This document shows positions 18,138 through 27,783 of a stretch of DNA of 64,000 nt, in pieces. Each line of letters opens with the position of its first letter. The stretch's first letter is position 1. The notes beneath the pieces were generated by a model, which worked only from the letters and a program-made list of their open reading frames with translations, made no database searches and was not told the origin of the DNA. Both the position numbers and the translations under genes were made by a program. This DNA comes from Clostridiales bacterium (GTDB lineage: Bacteria > Bacillota > Clostridia > Oscillospirales > Acutalibacteraceae), in the NCBI GenBank assembly GCA_012840445.1, contig DULI01000011.1, positions 1 through 64,000 of the forward strand. Direction: 5' to 3'.

Positions 18138-18911
18138 ATGTTAAGTTGCAAAGCCGATATGAATGCTTATCCGGATTTATGGGAACAGTATAGGGCTACC
18201 AGAAGTATTGAAGTCCGGAATAAGCTTGTTGCAAAGTATGAGCATTTGGTCAAAATCTCGGCTGCAAAGATAGTGGCAAACTACAGGTATTTCAACTTCC
18301 TGGAAGACATTATTAACGAAGGCATTATTGCGCTGATAAATGCGGTGGAAAAGTATGATGTTAATAGAAATGTAAAGTTTGAAACCTATGCATCCATTAA
18401 AATAAGAGGGGCGATGATTGATTACATAAGAAAACAGGACTGTCTGCCACGTAGGATCAAAACAATCGCAAAAAAAATAAACGAAGCTAACATTTACCTT
18501 TGCAATAAGCTTGGCAGGATGCCGGATGACGATGAACTGTCAGAATATTTGCAGATTTCAAAGGAAAAGTTTGAGAAATTGCAGGTTGAAACTCACTTTT
18601 TGAATGTGTTATCTTTTGAACAGACATTGGAAGAGCAAATTACAGAAAGCGATAAAATTAAGCCGATTAATCACGGAAGCATAGAAACGCCTGAACAGTA
18701 TATTTTTGAAAAGGAACTGCTGGAAACCCTTTCAAAATGCATTGATAAACTGAACGAAAAGGAGAAAATGGTGATTTCTCTTTACTATAAAGAGCAGCTT
18801 AAAATCAAGGAAATAGCCGAAGTACTTGATGTAAGCGACTCAAGGGTATCGCAGATTCATTCCAGCGCCTTGCGAAAACTTAATTTAGAAATGAAAAAGT
18901 ATATGGGGTGA
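18138..18911 (+). CDS. sigD: FliA/SigD flagellar sigma factor
   Basis: A 257-residue sigma-70 family factor with regions 2, 3 and 4: KFETYASIKIRGAMIDYIRKQD (region 2, with the FliA-type RGAMID stretch), LGRMPDDDELSEYLQIS (region 3), and a C-terminal helix-turn-helix LKIKEIAEVLDVSDSRVSQIHSSALRKL. It should transcribe late flagellar and chemotaxis genes. Two sequences in this window resemble its promoter (before flgN and before cheW). Its stop overlaps the next ribosome site. Confidence 0.95.
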   Translation: MLSCKADMNAYPDLWEQYRATRSIEVRNKLVAKYEHLVKISAAKIVANYRYFNFLEDIINEGIIALINAVEKYDVNRNVKFETYASIKIRGAMIDYIRKQDCLPRRIKTIAKKINEANIYLCNKLGRMPDDDELSEYLQISKEKFEKLQVETHFLNVLSFEQTLEEQITESDKIKPINHGSIETPEQYIFEKELLETLSKCIDKLNEKEKMVISLYYKEQLKIKEIAEVLDVSDSRVSQIHSSALRKLNLEMKKYMG

Positions 18912-18916
18912 GCAGA

Positions 18917-19645
18917 ATGGTTAGAGGATTTTATACTTTAGGTTCCAGCATGATGACCAACACGCAGACCTTGAGTACCATAAGCAATAATATTGCCAAT
19001 GCCGAAACCATAGGGTTTAAGAAGGATATAACCCATACAGCTGCCTTTGGCGACATGTTGGTCAGCAGGTTGGATTCCGAAATAAACCCGCTCGGAAATA
19101 TGTCTTTGGTACGTATAGCCCAAGAGAACGATACAATCCACTCACAGGGTACAATTAAGGAAACCGGAAGGAATTTGGACTTTGCAATTACCGGTTCGGG
19201 CTTTTTCGGTATTAATACGGGAAACGGGATTGCTTATACCCGCAACGGCAGTTTTAGCATTGATAATGAGGGGTATCTTGTTTTAAAGGATGTCGGAAGG
19301 GTAATAGGGCAGGATGGCGAGATATATATCGGGACCGATGAATTTACCGCCGACAGCTATGGCAACCTGTCTATTAACGGGGCGTTAATAGACAAAATCC
19401 AGGTGTATGATTTTGAAGATTATAATAATCTTGAAAAAGCCGGAGAAGGATTGTATACCGGGCAGGGTGCTTTTGTTAACCCGACCCCGAATTTGATCTG
19501 GAAGGCCCTTGAAGGCTCCAATGTGGATATGGTTGAGGAACTGACCAATGCGATATCTGCCACCAGAAACCTGCAGTCCTGCTCCCAGGTCCTTCAGATG
19601 TATGATGTTGTGCTCTCAAAAGCGGTGGAAATCGGAAAACTATAA
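18917..19645 (+). CDS. flgF: FlgF/FlgG family rod protein (FlhO-like)
   Basis: A rod protein of the FlgF/FlgG family. ATG 18917 follows GGGGTGA and gives MVRGFYTLGSSMMTNTQ, close to the FlgF/FlhO N-terminus; a GTG at 18908 is in frame but has no ribosome site. The N-terminal motif NNIANAETIGFKKD and the C-terminal LEGSNVDMVEELTNAISATRNLQ are family hallmarks. The pair with the next gene mirrors flhO-flhP of Bacillus. Whether it builds proximal or distal rod cannot be decided here. Confidence 0.9.
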   Translation: MVRGFYTLGSSMMTNTQTLSTISNNIANAETIGFKKDITHTAAFGDMLVSRLDSEINPLGNMSLVRIAQENDTIHSQGTIKETGRNLDFAITGSGFFGINTGNGIAYTRNGSFSIDNEGYLVLKDVGRVIGQDGEIYIGTDEFTADSYGNLSINGALIDKIQVYDFEDYNNLEKAGEGLYTGQGAFVNPTPNLIWKALEGSNVDMVEELTNAISATRNLQSCSQVLQMYDVVLSKAVEIGKL

Positions 19646-19665
19646 TTTAAGGCGGGGATTGAAAA

Positions 19666-20361
19666 ATGATCAGATCTTTTTATACTTCATCGGTTGGGAT
19701 GAAACAAAACCAGCATAAATTTGAAGTAATCGCAAATAATGTCTCAAACATTTCGACAGTTGGATACAAACCCTCCAGGGCAGAATTTTCCGAACTGCTT
19801 TACACAAATCTTAAAGAAACTGACGATTTGCAGGCGGGCAACGGCATGAAGCTGCAAAAAACCGATGCAAGCCACTCAGCCGGCTCGTATATTACCACCA
19901 ACCGAACGCTTGATTTTGCAATTATGAGCAATGAAGGGTATTTTGGCATACTTACCGATGAAGGGGTAAAATACACGCGCGCCGGCAACTTTTCATTGTC
20001 GCAAGGCCTTGATGGGAACTTTTATCTTGCATTGCCGGGAGCCGGGTATGTGCTGGGCCCGGACGGCAATCCCGTTGCGGTATCCAGTGAACAGGACAAC
20101 GTTAATATTGGAGTATTCAGCTTTGCAAACCGCGACGGTTTGCTAAAAGACGGCAACAACCTGTTTGTTGCCACCGAGAACAGCGGACAGGCCTTTTCCA
20201 TTGACAATTCCTGTGTCAAAAACAATACGCTGGAAGGGTCAGCTGTTGATCTCGCCACCGAGATGTCCGAGCTTATACTTGCGCAAAGAAACTTTCAGTT
20301 TAACTCCAGGATGGTCCAAATGTCTGACGAAATAATGCAGACAATTAACAATTTACGCTGA
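19666..20361 (+). CDS. flgG: FlgG family rod protein (FlhP-like)
   Basis: The second rod protein, 231 residues, starting MIRSFYTSSVGMKQNQHKFEVIANNVSNISTVGYK with the characteristic rod motif, and ending LEGSAVDLATEMSELILAQRNFQFNSR. It is somewhat shorter than enterobacterial FlgG (about 260). ATG 19666 follows AAGGCGGGG. The symbol is a family-level call; flhP is the Bacillus equivalent. Confidence 0.9.
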   Translation: MIRSFYTSSVGMKQNQHKFEVIANNVSNISTVGYKPSRAEFSELLYTNLKETDDLQAGNGMKLQKTDASHSAGSYITTNRTLDFAIMSNEGYFGILTDEGVKYTRAGNFSLSQGLDGNFYLALPGAGYVLGPDGNPVAVSSEQDNVNIGVFSFANRDGLLKDGNNLFVATENSGQAFSIDNSCVKNNTLEGSAVDLATEMSELILAQRNFQFNSRMVQMSDEIMQTINNLR

Positions 20362-20377
20362 AAACTAGGTGAAAAAT

Positions 20378-21976
20378 ATGGCGGATGATCGCTCTTTGTT
20401 AAACCGGCCTGATTTTGATCCCAACATTGACCTTGACAAAGTGGCAGAATTGGACGTGGATTCCATAATTGCCCTGTTGGAAGGAAAACAACAGCAAGTA
20501 GAAGCTGATGATAAAGGTTCCGAACCGGAAACCGGGCAGAACAATACCGATGAACAGAATCCTGCAAGTGTTGACGACCCGGTTTTCGAACTAACCGTTT
20601 CGTCAGACAAGCTATATGCTTATGTTAAGGTCAAAATCGATATACCCGAAAGGGAAATCACAAAACAGGATATTTTAAATTTTCTAAAGCAAAACCATGT
20701 TACATACGGAATTTGTGAACAAGAGATAGAGGATTTTTGCAGAAAGAAAGAGTATTACCGGGAGCTTATTGCTGCAAAAGGAAAACCGCCTGTCCACGGA
20801 CAGGACGGGAAAATAGAGTACAAATTCAGCAAAAGGGTTGAGTTACAGCCCACAGTTAGAGAAGACGGTTCGGTTGACTACAAGGAATTGGGATTTGTTC
20901 AGAATGTTAGCAAGGGCGATGTTTTGTGCGAGTTGATTCCCCCTACAGAAGGCGAGCCGGGTATCGATGTATACGGGAACCCCATCCCCAACCAAAGCGG
21001 GTCCGCCCCCGAATTCCCGCCGGGGGAAAATACCATTGTGTCAGAAGACGGCACAAAGCTGCTTGCGGCTATTGACGGTTGTATCGTTACCAGTTCTCAT
21101 ACGGTATCGGTCAAGGAAATTTTTGTGCTCGATGGCGATGTTGACGCTTCATCGGGCAATATAAACTTTATTGGCACGGTAAAAATAAATGGAGACGTGC
21201 GCGAAGGTTTTACCGTTAAGGCCGGACAGGATGTTATAGTAAAAGGCGTAGTGGAAGGCGCGTTTATAGAAGCGGGCAGGGATATTATTATTTCTGAGGG
21301 CGTAAATGCCATGGGAGTGGGCCGGCTTTATGCAAATGGCAATGTTGTCAGCGCCTTTATTGAAAATGCCAATGTCGAGTGCGGCGGCGATATTACTGCA
21401 AATGTGATTATGAATAGCAATGTCAAGGCTGAAGGCTCAATTAACCTTAAAGGGAACCGCGGCTCAATAGTTGGCGGTTCCTGTACAGCAGGCAAATCTA
21501 TATTTGCGAAAAATATAGGTACAGAACGTTATACACCAACCAACGTATCGATTCAATCCCCCATCCTTAACGAGCTGTTACTTACTGGAGAGGCGATACA
21601 TCAATATAACAACAATATGCGCATAATTAATGAACTTAGCGGTGAGTTGGATAAGGCCTCCGAGTATATTAAAAAACTGGAAAACCAGCCTGCTTTAAGC
21701 GAAAAACAGGAGCTGATTTTACGTGCATTAACAACTAAGTATAATGATTTAACTAAAAAACTTGATGAAGCCCAGCAAAAATTAGAAGAATCCAAAAAAG
21801 AGCTTATCAGGCTGCAGGATTTTAAAATTGTCGCGGTCAAAAATATGTATCCGGGTACCAAAATCAGCATTGGTTGTTTTTATAAAATCGTTGATAACAC
21901 CGAGCAGGGCGTTAAATTTTATGCAGATGTAAACGGTATAACAAAAAGCCCGCTTAGCATAGCGGAAAAATTCTGA
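20378..21976 (+). CDS. FapA family (DUF342) protein
   Basis: A 532-residue protein. ATG 20378 follows AGGTGA; an in-frame GTG at 20369 is less likely. It begins with an acidic, probably flexible region, then a FapA/DUF342 core: DIPEREITKQDILNFLKQN, VYGNPIPNQSG, and a beta-helical stretch of repeated short strands with Gly (NINFIGTVKINGDV, VVEGAFIEAGRDIIISEG). A coiled coil follows (about residues 405-480). The family often lies in flagellar gene clusters but its job is unproven. No signal peptide or membrane helix, so it is probably cytoplasmic. Confidence 0.85.
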   Translation: MADDRSLLNRPDFDPNIDLDKVAELDVDSIIALLEGKQQQVEADDKGSEPETGQNNTDEQNPASVDDPVFELTVSSDKLYAYVKVKIDIPEREITKQDILNFLKQNHVTYGICEQEIEDFCRKKEYYRELIAAKGKPPVHGQDGKIEYKFSKRVELQPTVREDGSVDYKELGFVQNVSKGDVLCELIPPTEGEPGIDVYGNPIPNQSGSAPEFPPGENTIVSEDGTKLLAAIDGCIVTSSHTVSVKEIFVLDGDVDASSGNINFIGTVKINGDVREGFTVKAGQDVIVKGVVEGAFIEAGRDIIISEGVNAMGVGRLYANGNVVSAFIENANVECGGDITANVIMNSNVKAEGSINLKGNRGSIVGGSCTAGKSIFAKNIGTERYTPTNVSIQSPILNELLLTGEAIHQYNNNMRIINELSGELDKASEYIKKLENQPALSEKQELILRALTTKYNDLTKKLDEAQQKLEESKKELIRLQDFKIVAVKNMYPGTKISIGCFYKIVDNTEQGVKFYADVNGITKSPLSIAEKF

Positions 21977-22038
21977 TTTTTGTTAGTATTGCGGAGCAAT
22001 TAAATTTTTTACAAATTTTGCTTTATAGGAGTGCTTTA

Positions 22039-22662
22039 ATGCCAATTTATAATTTGCATCAGTTGAACGAATTGCAAAAGGACGCGCTGCGGGAAACAGG
22101 AAATATTGGAGCGGGCAATGCTGCAACAGCTCTGGCTGAGTTGCTTAACAGCCATATACAAAACAGCATTCCGCAGGTTCGGGTGCTTAAAATACAGGAA
22201 GTGTTCGATGTTTTAGGTGGACCAGACACTGTTGTTGTGGCAGTCTTAACATCCATTGCGGGTGACCTCGATGGGATGGCAGTTTTAATAATGGGTACCG
22301 AGTTTGCCGAATTTGCATTAAAGGCCATGCTTAAAACCCAAAAGGCTTCGTTTGACAACATGTCCGAAATAGAAGTGTCGGCAATTAGTGAGCTGGGCAA
22401 CATACTGCTTGCCACCTATATCAGCGCGATTTCTAACCTAGCTGATATGAAGATAATTTTGTCGGCACCGTCGGTGGGTATTGATATGATTGGCGCTATC
22501 ATGAACCTGCCCGTAATGATTATGGGGCAGACCTCCGACGATATCATTTATATCGAGGATAATATCTCCATAGATGATAAAGACATGGTTGCCAACATTT
22601 TATTGATACCAAGCATTGAATCTGTAAACAGACTTTTGGAAAAGTTGGGATTAACGCAATGA
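22039..22662 (+). CDS. cheC: CheC CheY-P phosphatase
   Basis: CheC dephosphorylates CheY-P and, in complex with CheD, feeds back on receptor adaptation. The chosen ATG 22039 follows TATAGGAG; TTG 22018 lies upstream without support. Two intact phosphatase sites are visible: DALRETGN early in the protein and SAISELGN about 100 residues later. Length 207 is normal. The stop overlaps the cheD start by four bases. Confidence 0.95.
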   Translation: MPIYNLHQLNELQKDALRETGNIGAGNAATALAELLNSHIQNSIPQVRVLKIQEVFDVLGGPDTVVVAVLTSIAGDLDGMAVLIMGTEFAEFALKAMLKTQKASFDNMSEIEVSAISELGNILLATYISAISNLADMKIILSAPSVGIDMIGAIMNLPVMIMGQTSDDIIYIEDNISIDDKDMVANILLIPSIESVNRLLEKLGLTQ

Positions 22663-23144
22663 GTGAATCTTTTAATATAGGCATGGCCGAGATGAGGATA
22701 TTGCGAAACGGCGAGGTGGGCGTTATTTTTGCTCTTGGTTCATGTGTGGGTGTATGTCTGTATGATCCGTTATTAAAAATTGGAGCCATAGCGCATATAG
22801 TCCTGCCTGAAAGCCCCGACCTAGCGTATGAGCAAAACAAATATAAATTTGCCGATACCTGTATACCTGAAATGGTTAAGCAAATGACAAGTCTTGGCTG
22901 CAGCTTAAAACGAACCTGGGCTAAAATTGCGGGCGGCGCGCAGATGTTTAATTCAAATTTAGGATCCGCTTTCGGTGATATCGGAAGAAGAAATATCGAA
23001 GCCGTTAAATCGGCTTTAGGCGAATATAATATCCCGATAATTGGCGAAGACACAGGGCAAAAACACGGCCGGACGATGTATTTCTATTCTGGGAACGGCG
23101 AGGTTCAGGTAAAATCATTCAGCAAAGGCTGTTTGACTTTATAA
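22659..23144 (+). CDS. cheD: CheD chemoreceptor glutamine deamidase
   Basis: CheD deamidates receptor glutamines and is regulated by CheC. The 161 residues carry the catalytic Cys in LGSCVGVCLYDP, the His in IAHIVLPES, and the conserved IAGGAQMF segment. ATG 22659 overlaps cheC (ATGA), so the two partners are made together. Receptors and CheR/CheB are not in the window. Confidence 0.96.
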   Translation: MSESFNIGMAEMRILRNGEVGVIFALGSCVGVCLYDPLLKIGAIAHIVLPESPDLAYEQNKYKFADTCIPEMVKQMTSLGCSLKRTWAKIAGGAQMFNSNLGSAFGDIGRRNIEAVKSALGEYNIPIIGEDTGQKHGRTMYFYSGNGEVQVKSFSKGCLTL

Positions 23145-23155
23145 TCTAGAAAATA

Positions 23156-23182
23156 TTAACTTTTGTATTTTTTTGCCGATAT
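23156..23182 (+). promoter_or_regulatory. Sigma-D-like promoter for flgN-flgK-flgL operon
   Basis: GCCGATAT at 23175-23182 is a near-perfect sigma-D -10 element. Fifteen bases upstream lies TTAA (23156-23159), one mismatch from the TAAA -35 element. It sits in the 74-base gap between cheD and flgN, just where a late-gene promoter is expected. Confidence 0.65.
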
Positions 23183-23218
23183 TTATTTTTGAGATGGGTT
23201 TTATCAGGATGTGCATTT

Positions 23219-23704
23219 ATGATGGATAAAAAATTAAGCCTTGAATATCTTGAGTTTTTGAAAAACTACATAAATGTCTTAAAAGAGTTTATTGAGGTTG
23301 AAAACAGAAAATTTGAAATACTCTCTTTGAATCAGCTTGATATGTTAGATGATTGCGTGAAATTGGAAGAGGTTTACCTGCTGAAAACAAGGGGACTGGA
23401 GCAGGAAAGATTAAAATACATGGAACGTCTGGGCCACCCGGATCTTAAATTCCGCAAATTAATACCTTTGCTTCCGGAGGAAGTAAAAGAGGATTATACA
23501 AAAGTATTTGAGGAAATATCCGACACGGTTAAAGAGCTGAGAAGAATAAATCTCCAGGCCAATTCTGCCGCCAAAATCAGGCTTCAACAGATAGAAAAAG
23601 TTATCGATAAGCTCGAAAACAATAATACAGCTTTGAAAAACAGCTATAATAGGGAAGCCCAAAAGGAGAACAAGGCATCAAACTTCATTTCTAAAAAGAT
23701 TTAA
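23219..23704 (+). CDS. flgN: FlgN-type export chaperone
   Basis: A 161-residue, strongly helical protein preceding flgK. FlgN is the export chaperone of the hook-filament junction proteins FlgK and FlgL. ATG 23219 follows CAGGATG; upstream TTG 23189 overlaps the promoter region and is unlikely. The pattern LEYLEFLKNYINVLKEFIEVE with later LEEVYLLKTRGLEQER is the FlgN family shape. In Bacillus flgM precedes this gene; no flgM is seen here. Confidence 0.85.
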   Translation: MMDKKLSLEYLEFLKNYINVLKEFIEVENRKFEILSLNQLDMLDDCVKLEEVYLLKTRGLEQERLKYMERLGHPDLKFRKLIPLLPEEVKEDYTKVFEEISDTVKELRRINLQANSAAKIRLQQIEKVIDKLENNNTALKNSYNREAQKENKASNFISKKI

Positions 23705-23723
23705 AAGAAAGGTCTGATAGGAT

Positions 23724-25730
23724 ATGAGGCCAACATTTTCTGGTTTTGAGGTTGCAAAAACCGGCATAAATGCTGCAAGGGCTAATTTGCAGGTTGCTGG
23801 CCAGAATATTGCTAATGCAAATACTGAAGGTTATACTCGGCAAAGGGTTGATTTATATTCAATAGCCCCAAGCGGTATTAATATGCGCTATAATTCCGGG
23901 AACACATTAATAGGCGAGGGTGTAAAAATCGGCGGTATCAGCCAATACCGCGATATCTTCCTGGATACCCAGTACCGACAGCAGAACACCCTTTTGGCCG
24001 GGTCCCAAATTGAAATAGATGTGCTGGAAGACCTGGAAAGCATTTTTGACTCGGTAGTCAATTCAAATATCAGCGATGCATTGAATACCATATTGGATGC
24101 ATTGAACGAGTTTTCAAAAAATAATTCCAATTATTCCTATGACAGTACCGTAAAAAACGCAATGAAAAACATGCTGGGGCTTTTGGATTCCCTTAATACC
24201 CAAATCGAAAGGGTAATAAGCCAGCAAACCTCCTATCTTGAGACAGGCGCGATTAAGGATACCAATAACCTGCTGCAGAATATAGCCTTTTTAAGCGATC
24301 AGATAAAGAAGTCCAATATTAGCGGAAACGGCGCTTTGGAACTGCTCGACCAGCGCAATCTTATGCTGGACAGATTGTCGTCATACCTCGATATAGAAGT
24401 CGTGTATAATATCGTTTCGGTAGGAAGCGGTGTAACGGTCGAAGAGATTGAGGTAAACCTTTTAGGGGACAATGGCGAGAAATTTAACTTAATTAGTAAT
24501 TCGGAATATCGCCAGCTTGAAATGGTTAAGGCCACAAATGGCGACATTCTGATACGCCTGCTAAACAAAGACGGTTCGGCAGTTGCTGCCAGCGATAGTG
24601 GTAATGTGCAGCTCGATGGCGGGCTTATTAACCATCATCTTAATGCCGGAGCCATCAGCTCTTATCTTAAGATGCTCAACGAAAACGGCGCTTACGACAT
24701 CAATCACGCGGATATTTTGAATCTGCATAAAAAATTCATGCTAGGTTCGGATTTGCTTGATACCGGAGCGGTTGCCGAAGCAAATGCCATTTTCGCAGGA
24801 TATGACCCCTCCAACTGGCAACAGGTATTAAGTACATTAAAGAGCCTTTTTGGCAGCGATGCAGTTAGCATTTCGGCTGACAGGACTGCTATAATATTAA
24901 CCGACAAAAACGGGAACACATACCGTCTGGTGGACAATTCGGGACATGCCGTGCTAACTTTCAGCGGAAATGATGATGAGGGTTATGTTTTAGGTCTTAC
25001 CGACGCGATGGGGGAAACCGTTAACTTGAATGACATCCTTGAAAACGGTGATTTTGCAAGGTCACTTGTTGCACTGAATTCCAAAGAAGTATATGACACA
25101 ACTGTAGCCACCGCAAAAGGCATTGGATATTATAAAGGAATGCTTGACACATTTACATATACCTTTGCCGAAATGTTTAACTCGATAAACAGCACCTCTG
25201 GCCCGCCTTACGACAAACCTCTGTTTGAGTCGATAGACGGCGGCCCCATTGCAGCAGGAAATATTAAAATATCCGAACAGTGGGAAAATGCGCTTGATGT
25301 GTATCTTACTGCTACTAAGCAGACCGGAACCAACGAAGTTTTCGATAATGTTCAGAAAATGATATCATTGCTGAAGGACGGAACCGAGTTTGATTTCTTT
25401 GCCCCTGCAAATACTGCAGGGTCTGGGCACCTGCAGCAGTCAATCCCCGGCGCTTTGATACACCACAGCTCATTTAAATCCTTTTTTACGCAAATAGGTG
25501 TCGATATTGGTCTTGAGCTTTCCACAATCAACCAAAAAGCTACGATGTATTCAAACAGCCTTGACAGTATTGACAGCAAGAGGTACGCGCTTTCCGGGGT
25601 CAGCGAGGACGAAGAGGCTATTAACCTTGTTATGTATAACAGGTCTTTGGCAGCTGCTTCCCGTTTCATGACCACTTTAGACGAAGCATTAGAAAACATT
25701 ATTAGCAGAATGGGCATTGTCGGACGCTAA
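23724..25730 (+). CDS. flgK: FlgK hook-filament junction protein 1
   Basis: FlgK caps the hook and joins it to the filament. The N-terminal D0 helix reads FSGFEVAKTGINAARANLQVAGQNIANANTEGYTRQ split across the first 40 residues, the classical FlgK start. The C-terminal helix ends SGVSEDEEAINLVMYNRSLAAASRFMTTLDEAL. The length, 668 residues, is at the long end of the family because of an expanded middle region. ATG 23724 follows a weak GATAGGAT. Confidence 0.96.
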   Translation: MRPTFSGFEVAKTGINAARANLQVAGQNIANANTEGYTRQRVDLYSIAPSGINMRYNSGNTLIGEGVKIGGISQYRDIFLDTQYRQQNTLLAGSQIEIDVLEDLESIFDSVVNSNISDALNTILDALNEFSKNNSNYSYDSTVKNAMKNMLGLLDSLNTQIERVISQQTSYLETGAIKDTNNLLQNIAFLSDQIKKSNISGNGALELLDQRNLMLDRLSSYLDIEVVYNIVSVGSGVTVEEIEVNLLGDNGEKFNLISNSEYRQLEMVKATNGDILIRLLNKDGSAVAASDSGNVQLDGGLINHHLNAGAISSYLKMLNENGAYDINHADILNLHKKFMLGSDLLDTGAVAEANAIFAGYDPSNWQQVLSTLKSLFGSDAVSISADRTAIILTDKNGNTYRLVDNSGHAVLTFSGNDDEGYVLGLTDAMGETVNLNDILENGDFARSLVALNSKEVYDTTVATAKGIGYYKGMLDTFTYTFAEMFNSINSTSGPPYDKPLFESIDGGPIAAGNIKISEQWENALDVYLTATKQTGTNEVFDNVQKMISLLKDGTEFDFFAPANTAGSGHLQQSIPGALIHHSSFKSFFTQIGVDIGLELSTINQKATMYSNSLDSIDSKRYALSGVSEDEEAINLVMYNRSLAAASRFMTTLDEALENIISRMGIVGR

Positions 25731-25748
25731 TAGCCGGAGGTGGACAAT

Positions 25749-27083
25749 ATGCGAATTACAGCAGGAATGATAGCAAGACATTACAGCAAAAATTTAAACA
25801 GGTCCTTAAGAAGGCTAAATGACGCCAGCATCAGGGCAATCAACCGCAGAAAATTCAGCAAGGTTTCGGAAGACCCGCTGGCGGCTATTAAAGCCTTCCG
25901 AATACGCAATGAATATGATGAAAACCTTATTCATATAAGCAATGCACAAGATATCCAAAGCGTTATGGTGGCGGCGGAAAGCTCCCTTATGACCATAAAC
26001 AGCATGATTCAGGAGGCAAATTTCGACGATCTGGTAAAGGGCCTAAACGGCACCATGCAGGAAACCGACCGTTCAGCTATTGCCAGCAAGCTCCGCAAAA
26101 TCCAGGAAGCGGTTGTTACTACCATGAATACCAAGTTTGGCGACCAGTATCTGTTTGGCGGTGCCACCAAAAACGAGCCTCCATTTTCGGTTGAAAATGG
26201 TCAGCTGTATTACCGGAATATAAATGTCAACACCGGTCTGTATAAGGAAGTGCCTGCCAAAGAGGCGGTAGCAAATATCAGGGGCATGAGGGTACATTTT
26301 GGCGTTGAAAATGGTGCGGCATTAAATGGATATACCCTTAATGTCCAATTGGACGAAACGTTGTCGGGTTCCGGATATGCGGTTTTAAATGATACTAATA
26401 AAACAATAACCGTGTATCTTGGCGGTAACGCCACAAATGCGCAACTGCAGGATGCTCTGCAGAATATGGCAAATGCCCCGGCAAGTGTTGACCTTTCGAA
26501 GATTACCGTGGACAACCCCGCAAGCCTTGTTTGTTTTGGGAAAACATATATAGACGGGGGAAGTTACGGTATTGCAGAAGGCACTCCCGGTGACCTTACA
26601 CTGCTTGCAAATGAGGCTGCCTATATTGATATTGGCCTTGGCCTTAAATTCAATGGCCAGGAAATTTTAGACAATACGGTCTACAATTCGGCATTTCCAG
26701 GCATTGATTTTATTGGCTACGGGACTACTGAAAACGGAATCCCAAAGAATTTCTATACCCTTCTTGGCGAAATCGCAAGCCGCCTGGAATCAGCGAATTT
26801 TGATGCCGAAGGCACTAAACCGTATGTACAAGAGCTGGAGAAACAGTACAACGAATTCCTTACCAAGTTAACCGGATTCGGTGCCAAGTCTAATTTCATT
26901 GAGAACACAATTAAAAGGCTTGAAGATTTGGACTATAATTTGATTGAAAAATCCGATGCGGTTGAATTCGTTGACCCGACTACCGCGATAATGGAATACA
27001 AACTAATGGAGTATTCATATAACGCAGCCCTTCAAATGGGCGTAAACCTACTGCAACCAACCCTGCTTGATTATCTTAGATAA
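25749..27083 (+). CDS. flgL: FlgL hook-filament junction protein 3
   Basis: The second junction protein. ATG 25749 lies six bases after GGAGGTGG, giving MRITAGMIARHYSKNLNRSL; GTG 25740 overlaps that ribosome site and is not used. The N-terminal motif with KVSEDPLAAIKAFRIRNEYDEN and DQYLFGGATKNEPPF is typical of FlgL. The C-terminal helix contains DPTTAIMEYKLMEYSYNAAL. Length 444 is longer than the about 300 of enteric FlgL. Confidence 0.95.
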   Translation: MRITAGMIARHYSKNLNRSLRRLNDASIRAINRRKFSKVSEDPLAAIKAFRIRNEYDENLIHISNAQDIQSVMVAAESSLMTINSMIQEANFDDLVKGLNGTMQETDRSAIASKLRKIQEAVVTTMNTKFGDQYLFGGATKNEPPFSVENGQLYYRNINVNTGLYKEVPAKEAVANIRGMRVHFGVENGAALNGYTLNVQLDETLSGSGYAVLNDTNKTITVYLGGNATNAQLQDALQNMANAPASVDLSKITVDNPASLVCFGKTYIDGGSYGIAEGTPGDLTLLANEAAYIDIGLGLKFNGQEILDNTVYNSAFPGIDFIGYGTTENGIPKNFYTLLGEIASRLESANFDAEGTKPYVQELEKQYNEFLTKLTGFGAKSNFIENTIKRLEDLDYNLIEKSDAVEFVDPTTAIMEYKLMEYSYNAALQMGVNLLQPTLLDYLR

Positions 27084-27114
27084 GATAAAAAGTTGGAATT
27101 AGAGGATGTTGCGT

Positions 27115-27732
27115 ATGGAACAATTAATCAGAATGCGGACCATCCCCCTTTCGTTTGAATTCAAAGTTCACCCGGTCAGATTAGAACTTAAAACCGAACC
27201 TGCCAGCTACAGCGTTAAACGCGACAGGGGAGCATTTGAAATAAATAGTACCCCGGCACGGTTTTATATTGATTCAAGAGCTATGCGGGCAAGTACCGGA
27301 TGGTTCCCCAACATTACCATGTTTAATAAGTATATAGCCCAAAAAGGGGTTAAGGCGGCATTTGAAGAGGTCGGACGACTTGTAAAGGAGGGGAACAGAT
27401 TGGCAGACATATATAAGCATGACAACCCGATAGCCCAAATTGCTAGGGAAAGTACGGATACAAGAGTTGAAACCGTGCTTGGCTTCTCGCCGTCGGAACC
27501 TCTCAATATTAAATGGGACCCGCATAATTTATCCATCCGCTATGAAATGGACCGGTTGTTTTTCGAGTGGAGAACCAATCAAAAGCCGGAGCTGGAGTTT
27601 ATCCCCGCAAAGATAGAATTTGTTATTAAGGAATATGCCAGACTTGAGGTGGAATACATAGGAGGGCCCATATACATCCCGCCAAGTGCAGATCCTTCCT
27701 ATGAGCCTAAACATTTTTCAAGTGTCGCATAA
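27115..27732 (+). CDS. YviE-like DUF6470 family flagellar-locus protein
   Basis: A 205-residue protein between flgL and fliW, exactly where Bacillus has yviE. The start ATG 27115 follows AGAGG at nine bases; ATG 27106 is possible. It begins RTIPLSFEFKVHPVRLELKTEP and has a middle basic segment (KYIAQKGVKAAFEEVGRLVKEGNR) and a beta-rich C-terminal part. DUF6470 matches the order and sequence style. Function unknown; no signal peptide or membrane segment. Confidence 0.8.
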   Translation: MEQLIRMRTIPLSFEFKVHPVRLELKTEPASYSVKRDRGAFEINSTPARFYIDSRAMRASTGWFPNITMFNKYIAQKGVKAAFEEVGRLVKEGNRLADIYKHDNPIAQIARESTDTRVETVLGFSPSEPLNIKWDPHNLSIRYEMDRLFFEWRTNQKPELEFIPAKIEFVIKEYARLEVEYIGGPIYIPPSADPSYEPKHFSSVA

Positions 27733-27783
27733 ATTAATTATGACAGATAACAACCGCAAAAACTAAGCAAATGTGGAGATAAT

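Noticed and set aside
18152-18160. GCCGATAT inside the start of sigD
   Set aside because: It lies within coding sequence and has no TAAA box at 15 bases, so it is not a sigma-D promoter.
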